A stretch of DNA of 64,000 bases from JABDIY01 sp963751955 (GTDB lineage Bacteria; Actinomycetota; Acidimicrobiia; Acidimicrobiales; SZUA-35), in the NCBI GenBank assembly GCA_963751955.1, contig CAVVWM010000009.1, positions 1-64,000 of the forward strand. Direction: 5' to 3'. Under the pieces are notes generated by a model. It saw nothing but the letters and a program-made list of their open reading frames with translations. It was not told the origin of the DNA and made no database searches. Shown one piece after another: positions 27,188 to 36,802 of the stretch. Every line of letters begins with the position of its first letter. Position 1 is the first letter of the stretch. Made by a program: the position numbers and the translations under genes.

Positions 27188-28567
27188 ATGGAAAACGACG
27201 CATCGAGCCGCGACATGACCGAGGCCGAAGCCATGATGTGGTCGATCGAGCGCGATCCGTGGCTTGCTCCGAGCGGTGGATCGATCACGATCTACGACAA
27301 ACCGCTCGACTTCGATCGATTCCGTGCGGCCGTAGCCAGTGCCATCGAAGCCGAACCAAGGCTCACCCAACACGTCATCGATCCACCGGCACCGGTGGCC
27401 ACCCCACACTGGGAAGCCGACGACGAGTTCGACATCGACTGGCATGTACGTCGCATCGGCGCCCCCGGCGACGGGAGTCTCAGCGACCTTCTCGACTGGG
27501 CCGTGCTGTTTCTCGAAGATCCCTATGACCGCACCCGACCGCTGTGGCAATTCGTTGTGCTCGACGGCGTGGAGGGTGACCGCGGAGCCCTCGCCATGAA
27601 ACTCCACCACGTGGTCGCTGACGGGAAGGGTTTTGTTCGCGTGATCGCTGCCTTCACAGATTTGGAGCGTGATCATCTACACCCCGAACCTTCGGTCGAG
27701 AAGCCCTCAGCCGCGGCCAACCCGCCAGACCACGGGGGCGTTGGGGAGTTCGTGGCCGACGCCCTGCGCCGTCCGATCTCCGCCGGTCGAACGATCCTCG
27801 ACGTGCTCACCCACCCCAACAAGATGGTGGAGTTTGGGCGCGAGGTGGAAACTGCGCTCCGAGCGACGAATGACCAACTACATCCCGCCGGATCACCGCT
27901 GTGGCGGAAGCGATCCCGCCGACGCCACGCTGAGGCGATCAGCATCCCATTCGATACCGCCCGCCAGACCTGGAAAGCTCTGGGCGGGACACTCAACGAC
28001 TTCTTCATCACGGGCGTAGTCGATGGCGCCTCTCGGTACCACCAGACCCTGGAGGCCGATCTCGAGCGGCTGCACATCACCTTCGTTGTGAGCACTCGTC
28101 GACCCGATACCAAGGAGTCAAACGCCTTCACCCCGATTCCCCTCTACGTTCCAGCCGCACCGATGGACGTCGTCGACAGGTTCACCACCATTCGCGACCT
28201 ACTGCACGCCAAGCGAGAGGAGGTGCATGGAGGCGGACCAATGGCCGCTCTAGCGGTCGTGGCGAACCTCCTTCCGAGCCCACTGGTCAGCAGTGTCACC
28301 CGTGCCCAGGCTGCTCACATCGACATTGCTACCAGCAACCTGCCCGGCTACCTCGGCGATAGCTACGTGGCCGGCGCAAAAACGATGCACACCTATGCCT
28401 TGGGCCCGGTGGCGGGCACTGCGTGCAACATCACCCTGTACACCACCGCTGGTTCGATCGACATATGCCTTCACATCGACCCGGCAGCGATCGAGGATCC
28501 GGGTCTTCTCCGCCAGTGTGTGCAGGAGGCCTTTGATGATCTACTCGCCAGCGATCGCCCAATGTGA
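27188..28567 (+). CDS. Wax ester synthase/diacylglycerol acyltransferase (WS/DGAT)
   Basis: A 459-residue acyl-CoA-dependent acyltransferase of the actinobacterial WS/DGAT family, which makes storage triacylglycerol or wax esters. The active-site motif HHVVADG is at residues 140-146, preceded by PLWQFVVLDGVEG (the conserved 'PLWE' strand). The N-terminal domain lacks an obvious membrane segment. The second conserved block SNLPGYLGDSYVAGAKT is intact. Its stop overlaps the next gene by GTGA. Confidence 0.88.
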   Translation: MENDASSRDMTEAEAMMWSIERDPWLAPSGGSITIYDKPLDFDRFRAAVASAIEAEPRLTQHVIDPPAPVATPHWEADDEFDIDWHVRRIGAPGDGSLSDLLDWAVLFLEDPYDRTRPLWQFVVLDGVEGDRGALAMKLHHVVADGKGFVRVIAAFTDLERDHLHPEPSVEKPSAAANPPDHGGVGEFVADALRRPISAGRTILDVLTHPNKMVEFGREVETALRATNDQLHPAGSPLWRKRSRRRHAEAISIPFDTARQTWKALGGTLNDFFITGVVDGASRYHQTLEADLERLHITFVVSTRRPDTKESNAFTPIPLYVPAAPMDVVDRFTTIRDLLHAKREEVHGGGPMAALAVVANLLPSPLVSSVTRAQAAHIDIATSNLPGYLGDSYVAGAKTMHTYALGPVAGTACNITLYTTAGSIDICLHIDPAAIEDPGLLRQCVQEAFDDLLASDRPM

Positions 28568-29133
28568 CCGCCACGCTGAGCTACGAGGTGCAATCGGTCC
28601 ACGGAAAGATCGAACGACGCATCTACGCCCCGTACATCGTTGCCGAGGTCGAGGTGCAAGCGTCGGGCATTCACGAGGCCGCTGAAGCGGGCTTCCGCCC
28701 GCTGGCTGGGTACATCTTCGGCAAGAACGTTCCGAATGACAAGATCGCAATGACAACCCCTGTGACGGCGGAAGCGTCCGGCGAGAAGATCGCAATGACT
28801 GCGCCGGTTACATCATCTGAACGAACAGACGGCACCTACGCCGTGCGGTTCTCCATGCCCTCGGAGTGGACGATGGAGACCCTGCCCGCGCCCGAGTCGC
28901 CCGGGGTGCGGCTCATTCCGGTCGCTGAGCACGGGGTTCTGGCGATGAAGTTCCGAGGCAAAAGCGACTCCGGCCGAATCGCTTCGGCATCTCAGGAGCT
29001 TGCCGCATTTGCTGCCGAGCAGGGTCTGGAAACCGAGGGTGAACCGGTATGGGCTGGGTACAGTGCTCCCTACATTCCAGTTCCACTTCGCCGCTGGGAA
29101 ATGCTGTTGAAGGTAACTGAGTCGCACACCTAA
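28564..29133 (+). CDS. SOUL-family heme-binding protein
   Basis: A 189-residue SOUL/HBP domain protein. It begins SYEVQSVHGKIERRIYAPYI, contains the duplicated KIAMTTPVTAEASGEKIAMT APVT block and ends PYIPVPLRRWEMLLKV, all family hallmarks. SOUL proteins bind heme or tetrapyrroles; in bacteria their role is unclear. It is translationally coupled to the WS/DGAT gene, with the aldolase 11 bp beyond, suggesting one transcript. Confidence 0.88.
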   Translation: MTATLSYEVQSVHGKIERRIYAPYIVAEVEVQASGIHEAAEAGFRPLAGYIFGKNVPNDKIAMTTPVTAEASGEKIAMTAPVTSSERTDGTYAVRFSMPSEWTMETLPAPESPGVRLIPVAEHGVLAMKFRGKSDSGRIASASQELAAFAAEQGLETEGEPVWAGYSAPYIPVPLRRWEMLLKVTESHT

Positions 29134-29144
29134 GGAGACCGCGG

Positions 29145-30029
29145 ATGAATCAAGAACAACTGGCCAAGATCAGCGCAGGAAACGGCTTCGTCGCCGCCCT
29201 CGATCAGAGTGGGGGCAGCACCCCCAAAGCTCTGCGTCTCTACGGAGTCGAGGAAGACGAGTACAGCAACGAAGACGAGATGTTCGATGCGATTCACACC
29301 ATGCGTTCCCGCATCATCACCAGTCCTGCCTTCACCGGCGATCGGATTGTGGCCGCCATCTTGTTCGAACAGACAATGGATCGTCAGATCGATAGCCGCG
29401 ACACCGGTGACTACTTGTGGGCTGTAAAGAACGTGGTCCCGGTCCTGAAGGTCGACAAGGGTCTCGCTGACGAGGTCGACGGCGCTCAGGTGATGAAGCC
29501 GATTCCCGGACTCGATGAGTTGCTCTCCCGCGCCGTCGAAAAAGGCATGTTCGGTACCAAGATGCGCTCGGTGATCAAACTGGCCAACGCCGCTGGCGTC
29601 AAGGCAGTAGCGGACCAGCAATTCGAGATCGGCCACCAGATACTGGCAGCCGGGTTGGTTCCCATCATCGAACCCGAGATCGACATCAACAGCCCTGAGA
29701 AAGCCGGCGCCGAGGCCTTGCTACTCGACGCACTTATCGCTCACGCCGATCAGTTGGATGGCCAGCAGGTAATGCTGAAGCTGACCTTGCCAGAAGAAGC
29801 CAACTTCTACTCTGCGCTGATCGAGCACCCCGGCATTCTCAAGGTGGTGGCTCTGTCAGGCGGATACTCCCGAGACGATGCGAACGCACGGCTGGCACAG
29901 AACAACGGAATGATCGCCAGTTTCTCCCGAGCCCTCACTCAAGGTCTCTCTGCCCAGCAGACCGACGACGAGTTCAACGCCACGCTCGACCAATCGATCC
30001 AGAGCATCTACGACGCCTCGATCACCTGA
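29145..30029 (+). CDS. Class I fructose-bisphosphate aldolase
   Basis: A 294-residue Schiff-base aldolase of the bacterial class I type. Visible blocks are FVAALDQSGGSTPKALRLYG (Lys-containing loop), VVPVLKVDKGLADE, GTKMRSVIKLAN, VPIIEPEIDI and VMLKLTLPE with the conserved Lys, and ALSGGYSRDDAN binding the substrate phosphate. A strong AAGGAG lies before ATG 29145. It would supply triose phosphates or feed gluconeogenesis and sits with the WS/DGAT and SOUL genes. The 3' end overlaps the convergent D-amino-acid oxidase gene by eight bases. Confidence 0.9.
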   Translation: MNQEQLAKISAGNGFVAALDQSGGSTPKALRLYGVEEDEYSNEDEMFDAIHTMRSRIITSPAFTGDRIVAAILFEQTMDRQIDSRDTGDYLWAVKNVVPVLKVDKGLADEVDGAQVMKPIPGLDELLSRAVEKGMFGTKMRSVIKLANAAGVKAVADQQFEIGHQILAAGLVPIIEPEIDINSPEKAGAEALLLDALIAHADQLDGQQVMLKLTLPEEANFYSALIEHPGILKVVALSGGYSRDDANARLAQNNGMIASFSRALTQGLSAQQTDDEFNATLDQSIQSIYDASIT

Positions 30030-30973
30030 GAAACGATCCACCTGGGTCCGCCAGCTGAACCACTTCCTGGGCGCAACCCCACGACAGGATGAAGCCGGCT
30101 CCTCCATGCCCGTAGTTGTGCACAACCGAGCGATCATGGTTTAGCTGTTCGTGTTCCACCCGTACCCTCGGGCGGCTCGGACGCAACCCCACGCGCACGT
30201 CGAGGACCTCCAGTCCTGCAACGCGCTCATCGAGGCGAGCACAGTCGGAAAGAATGCGCGCCGTGATCGCTGGGTCGGGCTCCACATCGGAACAACCAAT
30301 CTGGCGTTGCCCCCCGAGAATGACCTCGCCAGAAACGCGGATACACGTAGGTGACCCGGTCAGGATCAGATTCGTCGGCAACACCCTCACGAATCCCGGG
30401 ATTGGTTACTGACACCACCTGACCCCGGATCGGATGAACGGTCAGGTCATCGGCGAGCTCAGCGGCGCCAAGACCCGAACAATTGACAACGATGTCACCC
30501 TCCACGTCCTCCAAGCGGTCGAACCCGCCCGGTGTGACCGTTCCCCCACCTCGCAGCAGCAGCGCGGTCAACCATCGCAGATAGATCGGGGGCTCGATCA
30601 CGAATCCATCGATTTCGAACCCACCGGCATAGCCCGCGGGGAGAACATGTGATTCAAGCCGTCGAACATACGGGGTTGTCTCCCACCACGTGTGGGGTGG
30701 CTCCCTTCGCTCCAGCTCGCGCTGACGCATTGGCACAACCCCGCTCGTGGGGTCCTCGGAGATGGAGGCAAACCGTGCGCGGCTGGTAAGTGCCCACTGC
30801 CGGGTCGACTCGTGTGGTTCCGACATCGTGGCCGTCCACACTGCGGCTGCCACCACAGACACGGTCGACTCGAAGGTTTCGCGCGCTACAACGTGAGCAT
30901 CCCAGCCTGCTTCGCGCATCGCCACCGCCGTTGTCAACCCGGAAACACCCGCACCAACGATCGTCGCTCGCAT
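30022..30973 (-). CDS. D-amino-acid oxidase-type flavoenzyme (single frameshift as sequenced)
   Basis: About 316 residues when one base is removed, the normal size for D-amino-acid oxidase. FAD-binding N-terminus is ATIVGAGVSGLTTAVAMREA. DIVVNCSGLGAAELADD and HPIRGQVVSV are the conserved middle. HNYGHGGAGFILSWGCAQEV is the DAAO signature. The chain is broken by one extra T (A on the plus strand) in the run at 30333-30335: the frame PRFWRGHS must be shifted to PRSGEVILGG. Because one homopolymer base restores the whole enzyme I regard a consensus error as more likely than gene death. It oxidises D-amino acids to keto acids with release of H2O2 and NH3. Confidence 0.8.
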
Positions 30974-31001
30974 CAGCTACGAGGGTAGACAGTGGATCGG
31001 C

Positions 31002-31583
31002 TCAGTTATCGATCCACGATTCTTCTGAGACACCAAGACCGTCGGCTATTCGGTTGGCATAGGCGTAGTACGCGGTGACTTCGACGATGTCGAGGATGTC
31101 ACGATCGGAGAATCCCGACGAGCGCAACGCCTGCACGTCGGTCTTGGCCATCTGCCCCGGTGTCCTGGTCAGCTTCACCGCATACGCCAGCATCGCTATC
31201 CGCGAATGAGACAGCTGCGCCTCGCGCCAGTCCGTCTCGATCAGGGCCAGCAGTTCGTTGTCGTGAAGAAGTCGACGCAGACCGCGCCGGTGGTGAGCCA
31301 CTCAATAATGGCATTCATTCTCCAGGCTCACGACGAGCGCGATCATTTCCCGATCGACCTTGCGCAAGGTTGCCGTACCGGCCATTGCGGATTCGTACAG
31401 ACCGTGGTGAGCGGCGAGACCTCGGGGGTTCGGCGAATGGACCGCCATGATGTGATCCACTCGGCCGTGTTCTCCATCGACGACCTGACCATACAGTTCG
31501 GCGAGTTGGCTGGAAGGGTCCGCAGTCCATACCTCGTCGGGAACCGTTTCGATCCAGGCTTTCCCGTTGCGCTCGTCATTCAC
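31002..31583 (-). CDS. AhpD/CMD-family peroxidase-related protein with in-frame TGA (candidate selenoprotein, CxxU)
   Basis: Two minus-strand ORFs in the same frame are separated only by TGA at 31302-31304. Read through, they give 193 residues of the AhpD-like 'peroxidase-related enzyme' family: DREMIALVVSLENECHY, then TGA, then VAHHRRGLRRLLHDNELLAL. In the family this site is the redox motif CxYCxxHH, so TGA sits exactly at the second Cys, giving Cys91-x-x-Sec94 followed by His97/98. A hairpin with a GGUCU loop begins 18 nt after the TGA (next feature). AhpD proteins reduce peroxides or recycle thiols through CxxC and CxxU forms are reported. Alternatives are a point mutation or a consensus substitution, but neither explains the hairpin. 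The protein stands between a D-amino-acid oxidase (H2O2 producer) and an MFS carrier. No selABCD is in the window. Confidence 0.75.
31273..31304 (-). promoter_or_regulatory. Candidate bacterial SECIS element, including the UGA
   Basis: In mRNA sense the UGA (31304-31302) is followed by 18 nt, then GGUCU (31283-31279) enclosed by the six-pair stem CGGCGC/GCGUCG (31289-31284 with 31278-31273, one G-U pair). From memory, the E. coli fdhF SECIS also has six codons between UGA and the loop GGUCUG. Here the loop, stem closure and register coincide. The bulged U of the fdhF stem is not present. Confidence 0.65.
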
Positions 31584-31613
31584 ACAAACATTCTGACATA
31601 CACGCTGATCACT

Positions 31614-32825
31614 TCAACCCTTGGCGTTGGCAGCGCGCTGCAACCGGCCCGCCGACGTCGCGGGAAGCCCGTAGAGCAGAAGCGCAGCCACGCCGGCGGC
31701 TGTGAAACAAGCGACGATCGCCCACGTGTAGGTATCGGTCCGATCGATCAGGACGCCGGCGGCCGGCGCACCTAGGAGAGCCCCTAGACCAGGACCGGTA
31801 TAGAGCAGACCCAACAGTGATCCGAGGCCACTGATCCCCATGCGGTCGGCCACCACGATCGGTCCCAGCGCGACGAAACCTCCATAACCCACGCCGAGAA
31901 CAAAAACGAAGCCGACCAGCATCACATACGAAGCTCCGGCGACGAGCCAGATCAGGAAGCTCGCAGTGTGAATCCAGAAACACGTGCGATACAGCCGGAA
32001 GGAGCCAAAGCGCAGGACGAGAGCACCAAAGCCGACCCGTGACAACACGCTGGCTCCACCCAGCACGCCGACCAGTACCGAAGCTTGGACCGCAGTGACA
32101 CCCTGCTCCTTGGCATATTGGCCAACGAACACGAACGGCACGAACAGCGCAAGGCCCAAGCAGAACGACGAGAGGTGAAGCCGACGAAAGACAGGTGAGG
32201 CGACGGCATCACCGAATCGTCCCTGAGCACCCGAACCGTGACCCGGTGGTTTGGCGGCCAGGGGGATGCACAGCAGCAGAATCCCAGTGCCGACCAAACC
32301 GATCAGAACGTACGTGTCCCTCCATCCATACCGCTCGATCAGAGCCGCTGAAAGCGGCGACATGATCAACGTCCCCGCTCCGATACCGGCAACCGCCAAC
32401 CCAACAGCGAGCGCCCGTTGGCGGTCAAACCATCCACCCACCATCGCAACCATCGGCACGTAGCCACAGGCAGCAGCGATACCGACACCGGCCCCGTACG
32501 TGATGTACCCGACAGTGATCGACTGCACACGGCTTGTCAGGAGAAGACCGACGAACAGGGAGACCGCACCGATCCCCAGCACGATGCGAGGACCGAACCG
32601 ATCCAGGATCTTCCCGGTCACCATGCTCAGCCAGAAGAAGGTGAATGTTGTGATGCCGAAGATGACTGCCGTCTCCCCCGCGGCAGATCCGAACTCTTCG
32701 CTCATCGACTCGAAGAAGGCTCCGAAACTGTAGGCCGTCCCCAGGGTCACAGCCGAGGACAGGAACGCCGCCACCACCGTCAACCAACCTCGTCGTGAGT
32801 CGACCAATGCGACGGAGGTGGGCAT
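31614..32825 (-). CDS. MFS transporter, monocarboxylate/oxalate-formate-antiporter-like
   Basis: A 403-residue, 12-helix major facilitator. Start at ATG 32825 gives VDSRRGWLTVVAAFLSSAVT as helix 1; the family motif 'GxxxDxxGxR' appears as GKILDRFGPRIVLG between helices 2 and 3, and again around GFGALVLRFGSFRLYRTC between helices 8 and 9. Substrate is probably a small carboxylate, by family resemblance only. A second carrier of the same type is at 34840-36073, with the hydrolase and TauD-type genes between. It lies 30 bp downstream (in its own direction upstream) of the AhpD-type gene. Confidence 0.82.
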   Translation of the reverse strand: MPTSVALVDSRRGWLTVVAAFLSSAVTLGTAYSFGAFFESMSEEFGSAAGETAVIFGITTFTFFWLSMVTGKILDRFGPRIVLGIGAVSLFVGLLLTSRVQSITVGYITYGAGVGIAAACGYVPMVAMVGGWFDRQRALAVGLAVAGIGAGTLIMSPLSAALIERYGWRDTYVLIGLVGTGILLLCIPLAAKPPGHGSGAQGRFGDAVASPVFRRLHLSSFCLGLALFVPFVFVGQYAKEQGVTAVQASVLVGVLGGASVLSRVGFGALVLRFGSFRLYRTCFWIHTASFLIWLVAGASYVMLVGFVFVLGVGYGGFVALGPIVVADRMGISGLGSLLGLLYTGPGLGALLGAPAAGVLIDRTDTYTWAIVACFTAAGVAALLLYGLPATSAGRLQRAANAKG

Positions 32826-32923
32826 CGAACGATCGTAGGTGCACCCCCGGTTACCAACGCATTCTCCATACACCCTGCGAGGGCGGTTTGGCCCAGCCGT
32901 CAACGGTGGGGAATGATGTCGCA

Positions 32924-33766
32924 GTGAGTTCAGTGGTGCGACGCCTACCCTCAACAGAGGGCGTGGAGGTTGCGCTGCACCACTTCGGTGGGTCCGGAGA
33001 AAACCTGCTCATTTGCCACGCCACCGGCTTCCATGGACGAGCCTATGAACCCTTTGCCCGCCGACTCGCCGAACACTTCACGGTCTGGGCTGTCGACATG
33101 CGGGGCCACGGGGCAACCGATCCCCCGGCCTCGGGCAACTTCGGCTGGACTCGGATGGCTGATGACGTGCGTGCCTGCATCGATGAGATCGGCGCTCCGG
33201 TGGTCGCATTCGGCCACTCGATGGGCGGAGCCACCATCGTGCTCACCGAACTGGCCCAGCCCGGCTCGATCCGAGCCGCCTACCTGTTCGAGCCAATCAT
33301 CCTGCCCGGCCACCTCGACATGGTGGCCAATGACAACAGCATGGCTTCAGCGGCCCGCAAGCGGCGGCCTGAATTCGGCTCCAAGGAAGAAGTGCTCGAG
33401 CGTTACGGGAGTCGTCCACCCCTCAGTCTCCTCGAACCTGGGTCACTAGCCGCCTATGTTGAGCACGGCTTTGTCCCCACCGAACACGGAACCGTTCGTC
33501 TCTCGTGCGAACCCGAGCACGAGGCCCTCACCTTTGAAGCACCCGACAAACCCCGGGTGGCTGATCTAAAAGATCTCCAGATTCCCATGATGTTCGCTGC
33601 GGGCCTGGTCGAAGGAGACATGTCGCCGGCCCACTTTGCGCTCGCAGCAGCTGAAGGGGTTGAAGGCTCGATCCTGGTTCGCCACGACGACATCTACCAC
33701 CTCGGCCCGTTGGAGAACCCAGACCTGATCGCCAACGACATCATCAAGTGGCTCCTGCCTGAGTGA
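32924..33766 (+). CDS. Alpha/beta hydrolase
   Basis: A 280-residue alpha/beta-fold hydrolase. The nucleophile elbow GHSMGG has Ser99, the oxyanion region is ICHATGFHGRAYEPFARRLA, and MRGHGATDPP is the usual loop. A catalytic Asp/His pair is expected near AAGLVEGDMSP and RHDDIYHLGPLENP. Similar proteins act as esterases, lactonases or C-C hydrolases. GTG 32924 is chosen because the conserved first strand (EVALHHFGGSGENLL) follows. Divergent from the MFS gene. Confidence 0.83.
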   Translation: MSSVVRRLPSTEGVEVALHHFGGSGENLLICHATGFHGRAYEPFARRLAEHFTVWAVDMRGHGATDPPASGNFGWTRMADDVRACIDEIGAPVVAFGHSMGGATIVLTELAQPGSIRAAYLFEPIILPGHLDMVANDNSMASAARKRRPEFGSKEEVLERYGSRPPLSLLEPGSLAAYVEHGFVPTEHGTVRLSCEPEHEALTFEAPDKPRVADLKDLQIPMMFAAGLVEGDMSPAHFALAAAEGVEGSILVRHDDIYHLGPLENPDLIANDIIKWLLPE

Positions 33767-33805
33767 GGGCATCAGATCGGAGCGGAAGTCTCACCCGACC
33801 ACGAT

Positions 33806-34765
33806 TCACCCCACCAGAATGCCGCCGCGGTTGCCGACCTCAATCGAGCCGTAGCGCTGCGTGAACACCCCTGGCAACCGACGGTCTCCAGGGACCGAGA
33901 GCCACAACCTCAGGAGATGGCGTGGTGTGCCAGGTTTGTCGACGAAGCCGGTGCGGTCGTGTAGCAGGCTGTGATTGTGGACGAATTGCATGTCCCCCGC
34001 CTGAAGCGTCATCGGCAAGTAGACCTCGGGATCGTTTGCGATGGAGTCGAACAGGTCCAGCGCTTCGATCATGTGCTGAGTAAGAGGCGGCGCATCATCG
34101 AACCGTGCAGCCGACTCGATGTACTGGCGTTGATACATCACCGTCAAGCGGTGATCGAACCAGCTCAAGATCGGGATGGTGAAAAAGTCGCGCTCGCCGG
34201 GCGGCACCTCACCCCGTCGGTCGGTGGCAACCGGGTCGAACAGCAGTGCGGTGAGTTCAGGATCTGCGTCGAGCATTCGGTTGTAGATCGCCGCAACGGA
34301 CACCAAGAGCGAGTCACCACCCGATAGTGCGGTCTCGAGGCACATCAAGCCGACGACATCTGATGAGTCGGTATGGAACGTCTGGCGCCGATCGGTCTGG
34401 TAGATACGGACGTTGGGGTCGGCTGCGTCGGCACCTACGTTTCGCACGTGCCCGAGAAGATCACCGGCCGCGTTCTGAGATCGCAGAGAGCCGAGCATCG
34501 ATCCGAAACTGGAGAAGACTCTGCCGGCTTCAACCGGCGTCAAGGCTTCGGTGGGCAGCCCTCGGATGAGCTGAAATCCTCGCCCACGCGTGAGTTCCCG
34601 ACGCAAAGTGTCGATCTTTTTCGTCAACTCCAGCCCAGGATCCATTGAAAGAACCTGATCGATCTCGGTCTCGCTAAGCCTCCAGATCCACTCGTCGGAG
34701 TCGCGCATATGTGCGCCGGTCCAGACCAACGCACCGACCTGCGGCGGGGGAAGTTCGAATACCAT
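33806..34765 (-). CDS. TauD/TfdA-family Fe(II)/2-oxoglutarate dioxygenase
   Basis: A 319-residue dioxygenase. The facial triad is H131-x-D133 (TFHTDSSDVVG) and H269 (HNHSLLHDRTGF), with the 2-oxoglutarate Arg in PRHLLRLWLS. TauD-type enzymes hydroxylate sulfonates, herbicides, carnitine-like amines or modified amino acids; substrate not deducible. The context (two carboxylate-type MFS carriers, hydrolase, nitroreductase) suggests uptake and breakdown of an organic acid or aromatic compound. Confidence 0.85.
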   Translation of the reverse strand: MVFELPPPQVGALVWTGAHMRDSDEWIWRLSETEIDQVLSMDPGLELTKKIDTLRRELTRGRGFQLIRGLPTEALTPVEAGRVFSSFGSMLGSLRSQNAAGDLLGHVRNVGADAADPNVRIYQTDRRQTFHTDSSDVVGLMCLETALSGGDSLLVSVAAIYNRMLDADPELTALLFDPVATDRRGEVPPGERDFFTIPILSWFDHRLTVMYQRQYIESAARFDDAPPLTQHMIEALDLFDSIANDPEVYLPMTLQAGDMQFVHNHSLLHDRTGFVDKPGTPRHLLRLWLSVPGDRRLPGVFTQRYGSIEVGNRGGILVG

Positions 34766-34839
34766 CGGGATCGATCCTACTCAGTTGTGCTGCTTGGCCT
34801 TCAGTGCAGTACAGCACCTCCGCTAGCGTTGGGCAGATA

Positions 34840-36073
34840 GTGGGTTCGTCAGTGTTTCGCGGTTGGTACGTAGTTGCCGGCGTCTTCTCCACGCTGGCGG
34901 TGACCGCCGGCCTGGGTTTCTACAACGCTTCGGTGATCCTCCAGGCCGCCCGGACCGAATTGGATACATCGGTGAGCGCTGTGTCAGGAGCAACCGCATT
35001 GTTCTTCGCCGTCAGCGGAATCGTGAGTTTCGCGGCCGGCCCACTGATGGACCGGCTGGACGTGCGCTGGTTCTACCTGGCCGGTGGGATCGTCGGTGCG
35101 GTCTCGCTTGTGGGACTGCGATGGGTTGATTCTGTCCCTCTGCTCTATGTCTTCTTCACCTTCTTCGGCGCAGGCTTCGCCCTCGGCGGTCTCGTGCCGG
35201 GGACCAGTGTTGTCGCCCGCTGGTTCGCCGTGAGGCGCTCGGTAGCGCTGTCGATCGCAACCACCGGGCTTTCGGTCGGTGGAATCGCGATAACACCGTT
35301 CGCTTCAGCCCTGATCGACGACCGAACCCTCTCCGGGGCCGGGCCCATACTGGCGATTGCATGGCTCGTCGGCGTCGTACCGGTCGCGCTACTTCTGATC
35401 CGTTCGAATCCGGCAGAACTGGGCCTCTCCCCCGACGGAAAGACACAGAGTAAAGGTTCACCAACGCTCTCTGGAGCAACCTTTGTCCAAGCCCGCCAGA
35501 CACGCTTCTTCCTCTACCTTCGCGATCACGTATGCGCTGGTGTTCATGGCTCAGGTCGGAGCGTTGGCCCAGTTGTTCAGCGTGGCCACCGAACGGGTGG
35601 ACAAAGCCACGGCTGCCGCCACCCTCAGCGCACTGGCCCTGGCCAGTGTGGTGGGTCGACTCGCCGGCGGCCTCGTGGTCACCCGGCTCTCACCCCTCCG
35701 CATGACCATGAGCCTCATCCTGCTTCAGAGTGTGTCGCTGGTGTTGATCGCCTATGCAGACACGAGGGCCACCTTGCTGGGTGCGAGCATGGTTCTCGGG
35801 CTGAGCGTCGGGAATCTTCTTATGCTCCAACCCCTGCTACTGGCAGATGCGTTCGGTGTGGTCGAGTACTCCCGGATCTATGGCTTCGGGCAACTCTTCG
35901 CCACCGCCGGTGTTGCGGCGGGGCCCTTCATCCTGGGCGTGGCACGCGATCTTTGGAGCTATGAGGTTGCGTTCCTGTTTGGAGCAACAACCAATCTGAT
36001 GGCAATCGCTACGTTGGTTCTTGCCGGCTCGGTCCAGTCGGCTCGATCCACATGGGAACCCGCCCTCAGCTGA
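34840..36073 (+). CDS. MFS transporter, second carboxylate-type carrier (single frameshift as sequenced)
   Basis: 410 residues once one base is removed. GTG 34840 starts GSSVFRGWYVVAGVFSTLAV, and PLMDRLDVRWFYLAGG is the helix 2-3 motif. The frame breaks near 35519: TACCTTCGCG should read TACTTCGCG, giving RFFLYFAITYALVFMAQVGA. The second half then runs intact to TGA 36073. It is a paralogue of the carrier at 31614-32825. Overlaps nothing and ends 18 bp before the nitroreductase gene, so the two are likely cotranscribed. Confidence 0.8.
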
Positions 36074-36091
36074 CCGACAGGGACCAGCCAC

Positions 36092-36802
36092 ATGACCGAT
36101 GAAATGCAGCCGTATCCGTCGCCGGAATCCCTCGCTCAGTATCCGTTCACGCCGCACCCGTTCGTTGAGATACCCGAGGCGGAAATGCTCAGGCGAGCCC
36201 GTCGTTTCTACCACGAGATGGAACAACGGCGCAGCGCTAGGGTGTTCAGCGGCAAACCCGTCCCCCGGGAGTTGATCGAGCTCGCCATCGCCACGGCCGG
36301 TACGGCGCCCTCGGGGGCTCACCTTCAGCCATGGAGGTTTGTGCTTGTCGGTGATCCTGACGTGAAACGGCAGATCCGTGAAGCCGCCGAAGCAGAGGAA
36401 CGCCAGAACTACGAAGGCGGGCGGATGAACGACGAATGGCAAGCGGCCCTCGCGCCACTGGGAACCCACAGCAACAAGGAGTACCTCGAGCGTGTGCCGT
36501 GGATCGTCGTGGTGTTCGAAGAACGGTTTCAGGTTCTGACCGACGGCTCGAAACGGCACAACTATTACGTCAAGGAGAGCGTGGGAATCGCATGTGGGAT
36601 CTTCATCGCCGCCATCCACCAGATGGGACTGACCACACTGACCCACACACCCTCGCCGATGAAGTTCCTCAGCCACCTGCTCGAACGAGGCGACAACGAG
36701 CGTCCCAGCATCCTCTTTCCGATCGGCTATCCGGCACCTGGCTCGCTGGTGCCCGCCCTCGATCGCAAAGAGCTCGACCAGATCTTGGTCGACTTTCCGT
36801 AA
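36092..36802 (+). CDS. Nitroreductase-family protein resembling iodotyrosine deiodinase
   Basis: A 236-residue flavoprotein. RRSARVFSGKPVPRELIELA and TAPSGAHLQPWRFVLV are the FMN-binding blocks of the IYD-like branch, in which a reductive dehalogenation of halotyrosines has been shown for some bacterial members. The central lid HNYYVKESVGIACGIFIAAI and the C-terminal FPIGYPAPGSLVPA are conserved. Whether this one dehalogenates cannot be told from sequence. Confidence 0.82.
   Translation: MTDEMQPYPSPESLAQYPFTPHPFVEIPEAEMLRRARRFYHEMEQRRSARVFSGKPVPRELIELAIATAGTAPSGAHLQPWRFVLVGDPDVKRQIREAAEAEERQNYEGGRMNDEWQAALAPLGTHSNKEYLERVPWIVVVFEERFQVLTDGSKRHNYYVKESVGIACGIFIAAIHQMGLTTLTHTPSPMKFLSHLLERGDNERPSILFPIGYPAPGSLVPALDRKELDQILVDFP

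Noticed and set aside
31002..31301. The second half of the AhpD-type gene as a separate protein from GTG 31301
   Set aside because: The GTG directly follows TGA with no ribosome binding site, and the product would lack half of the redox motif.
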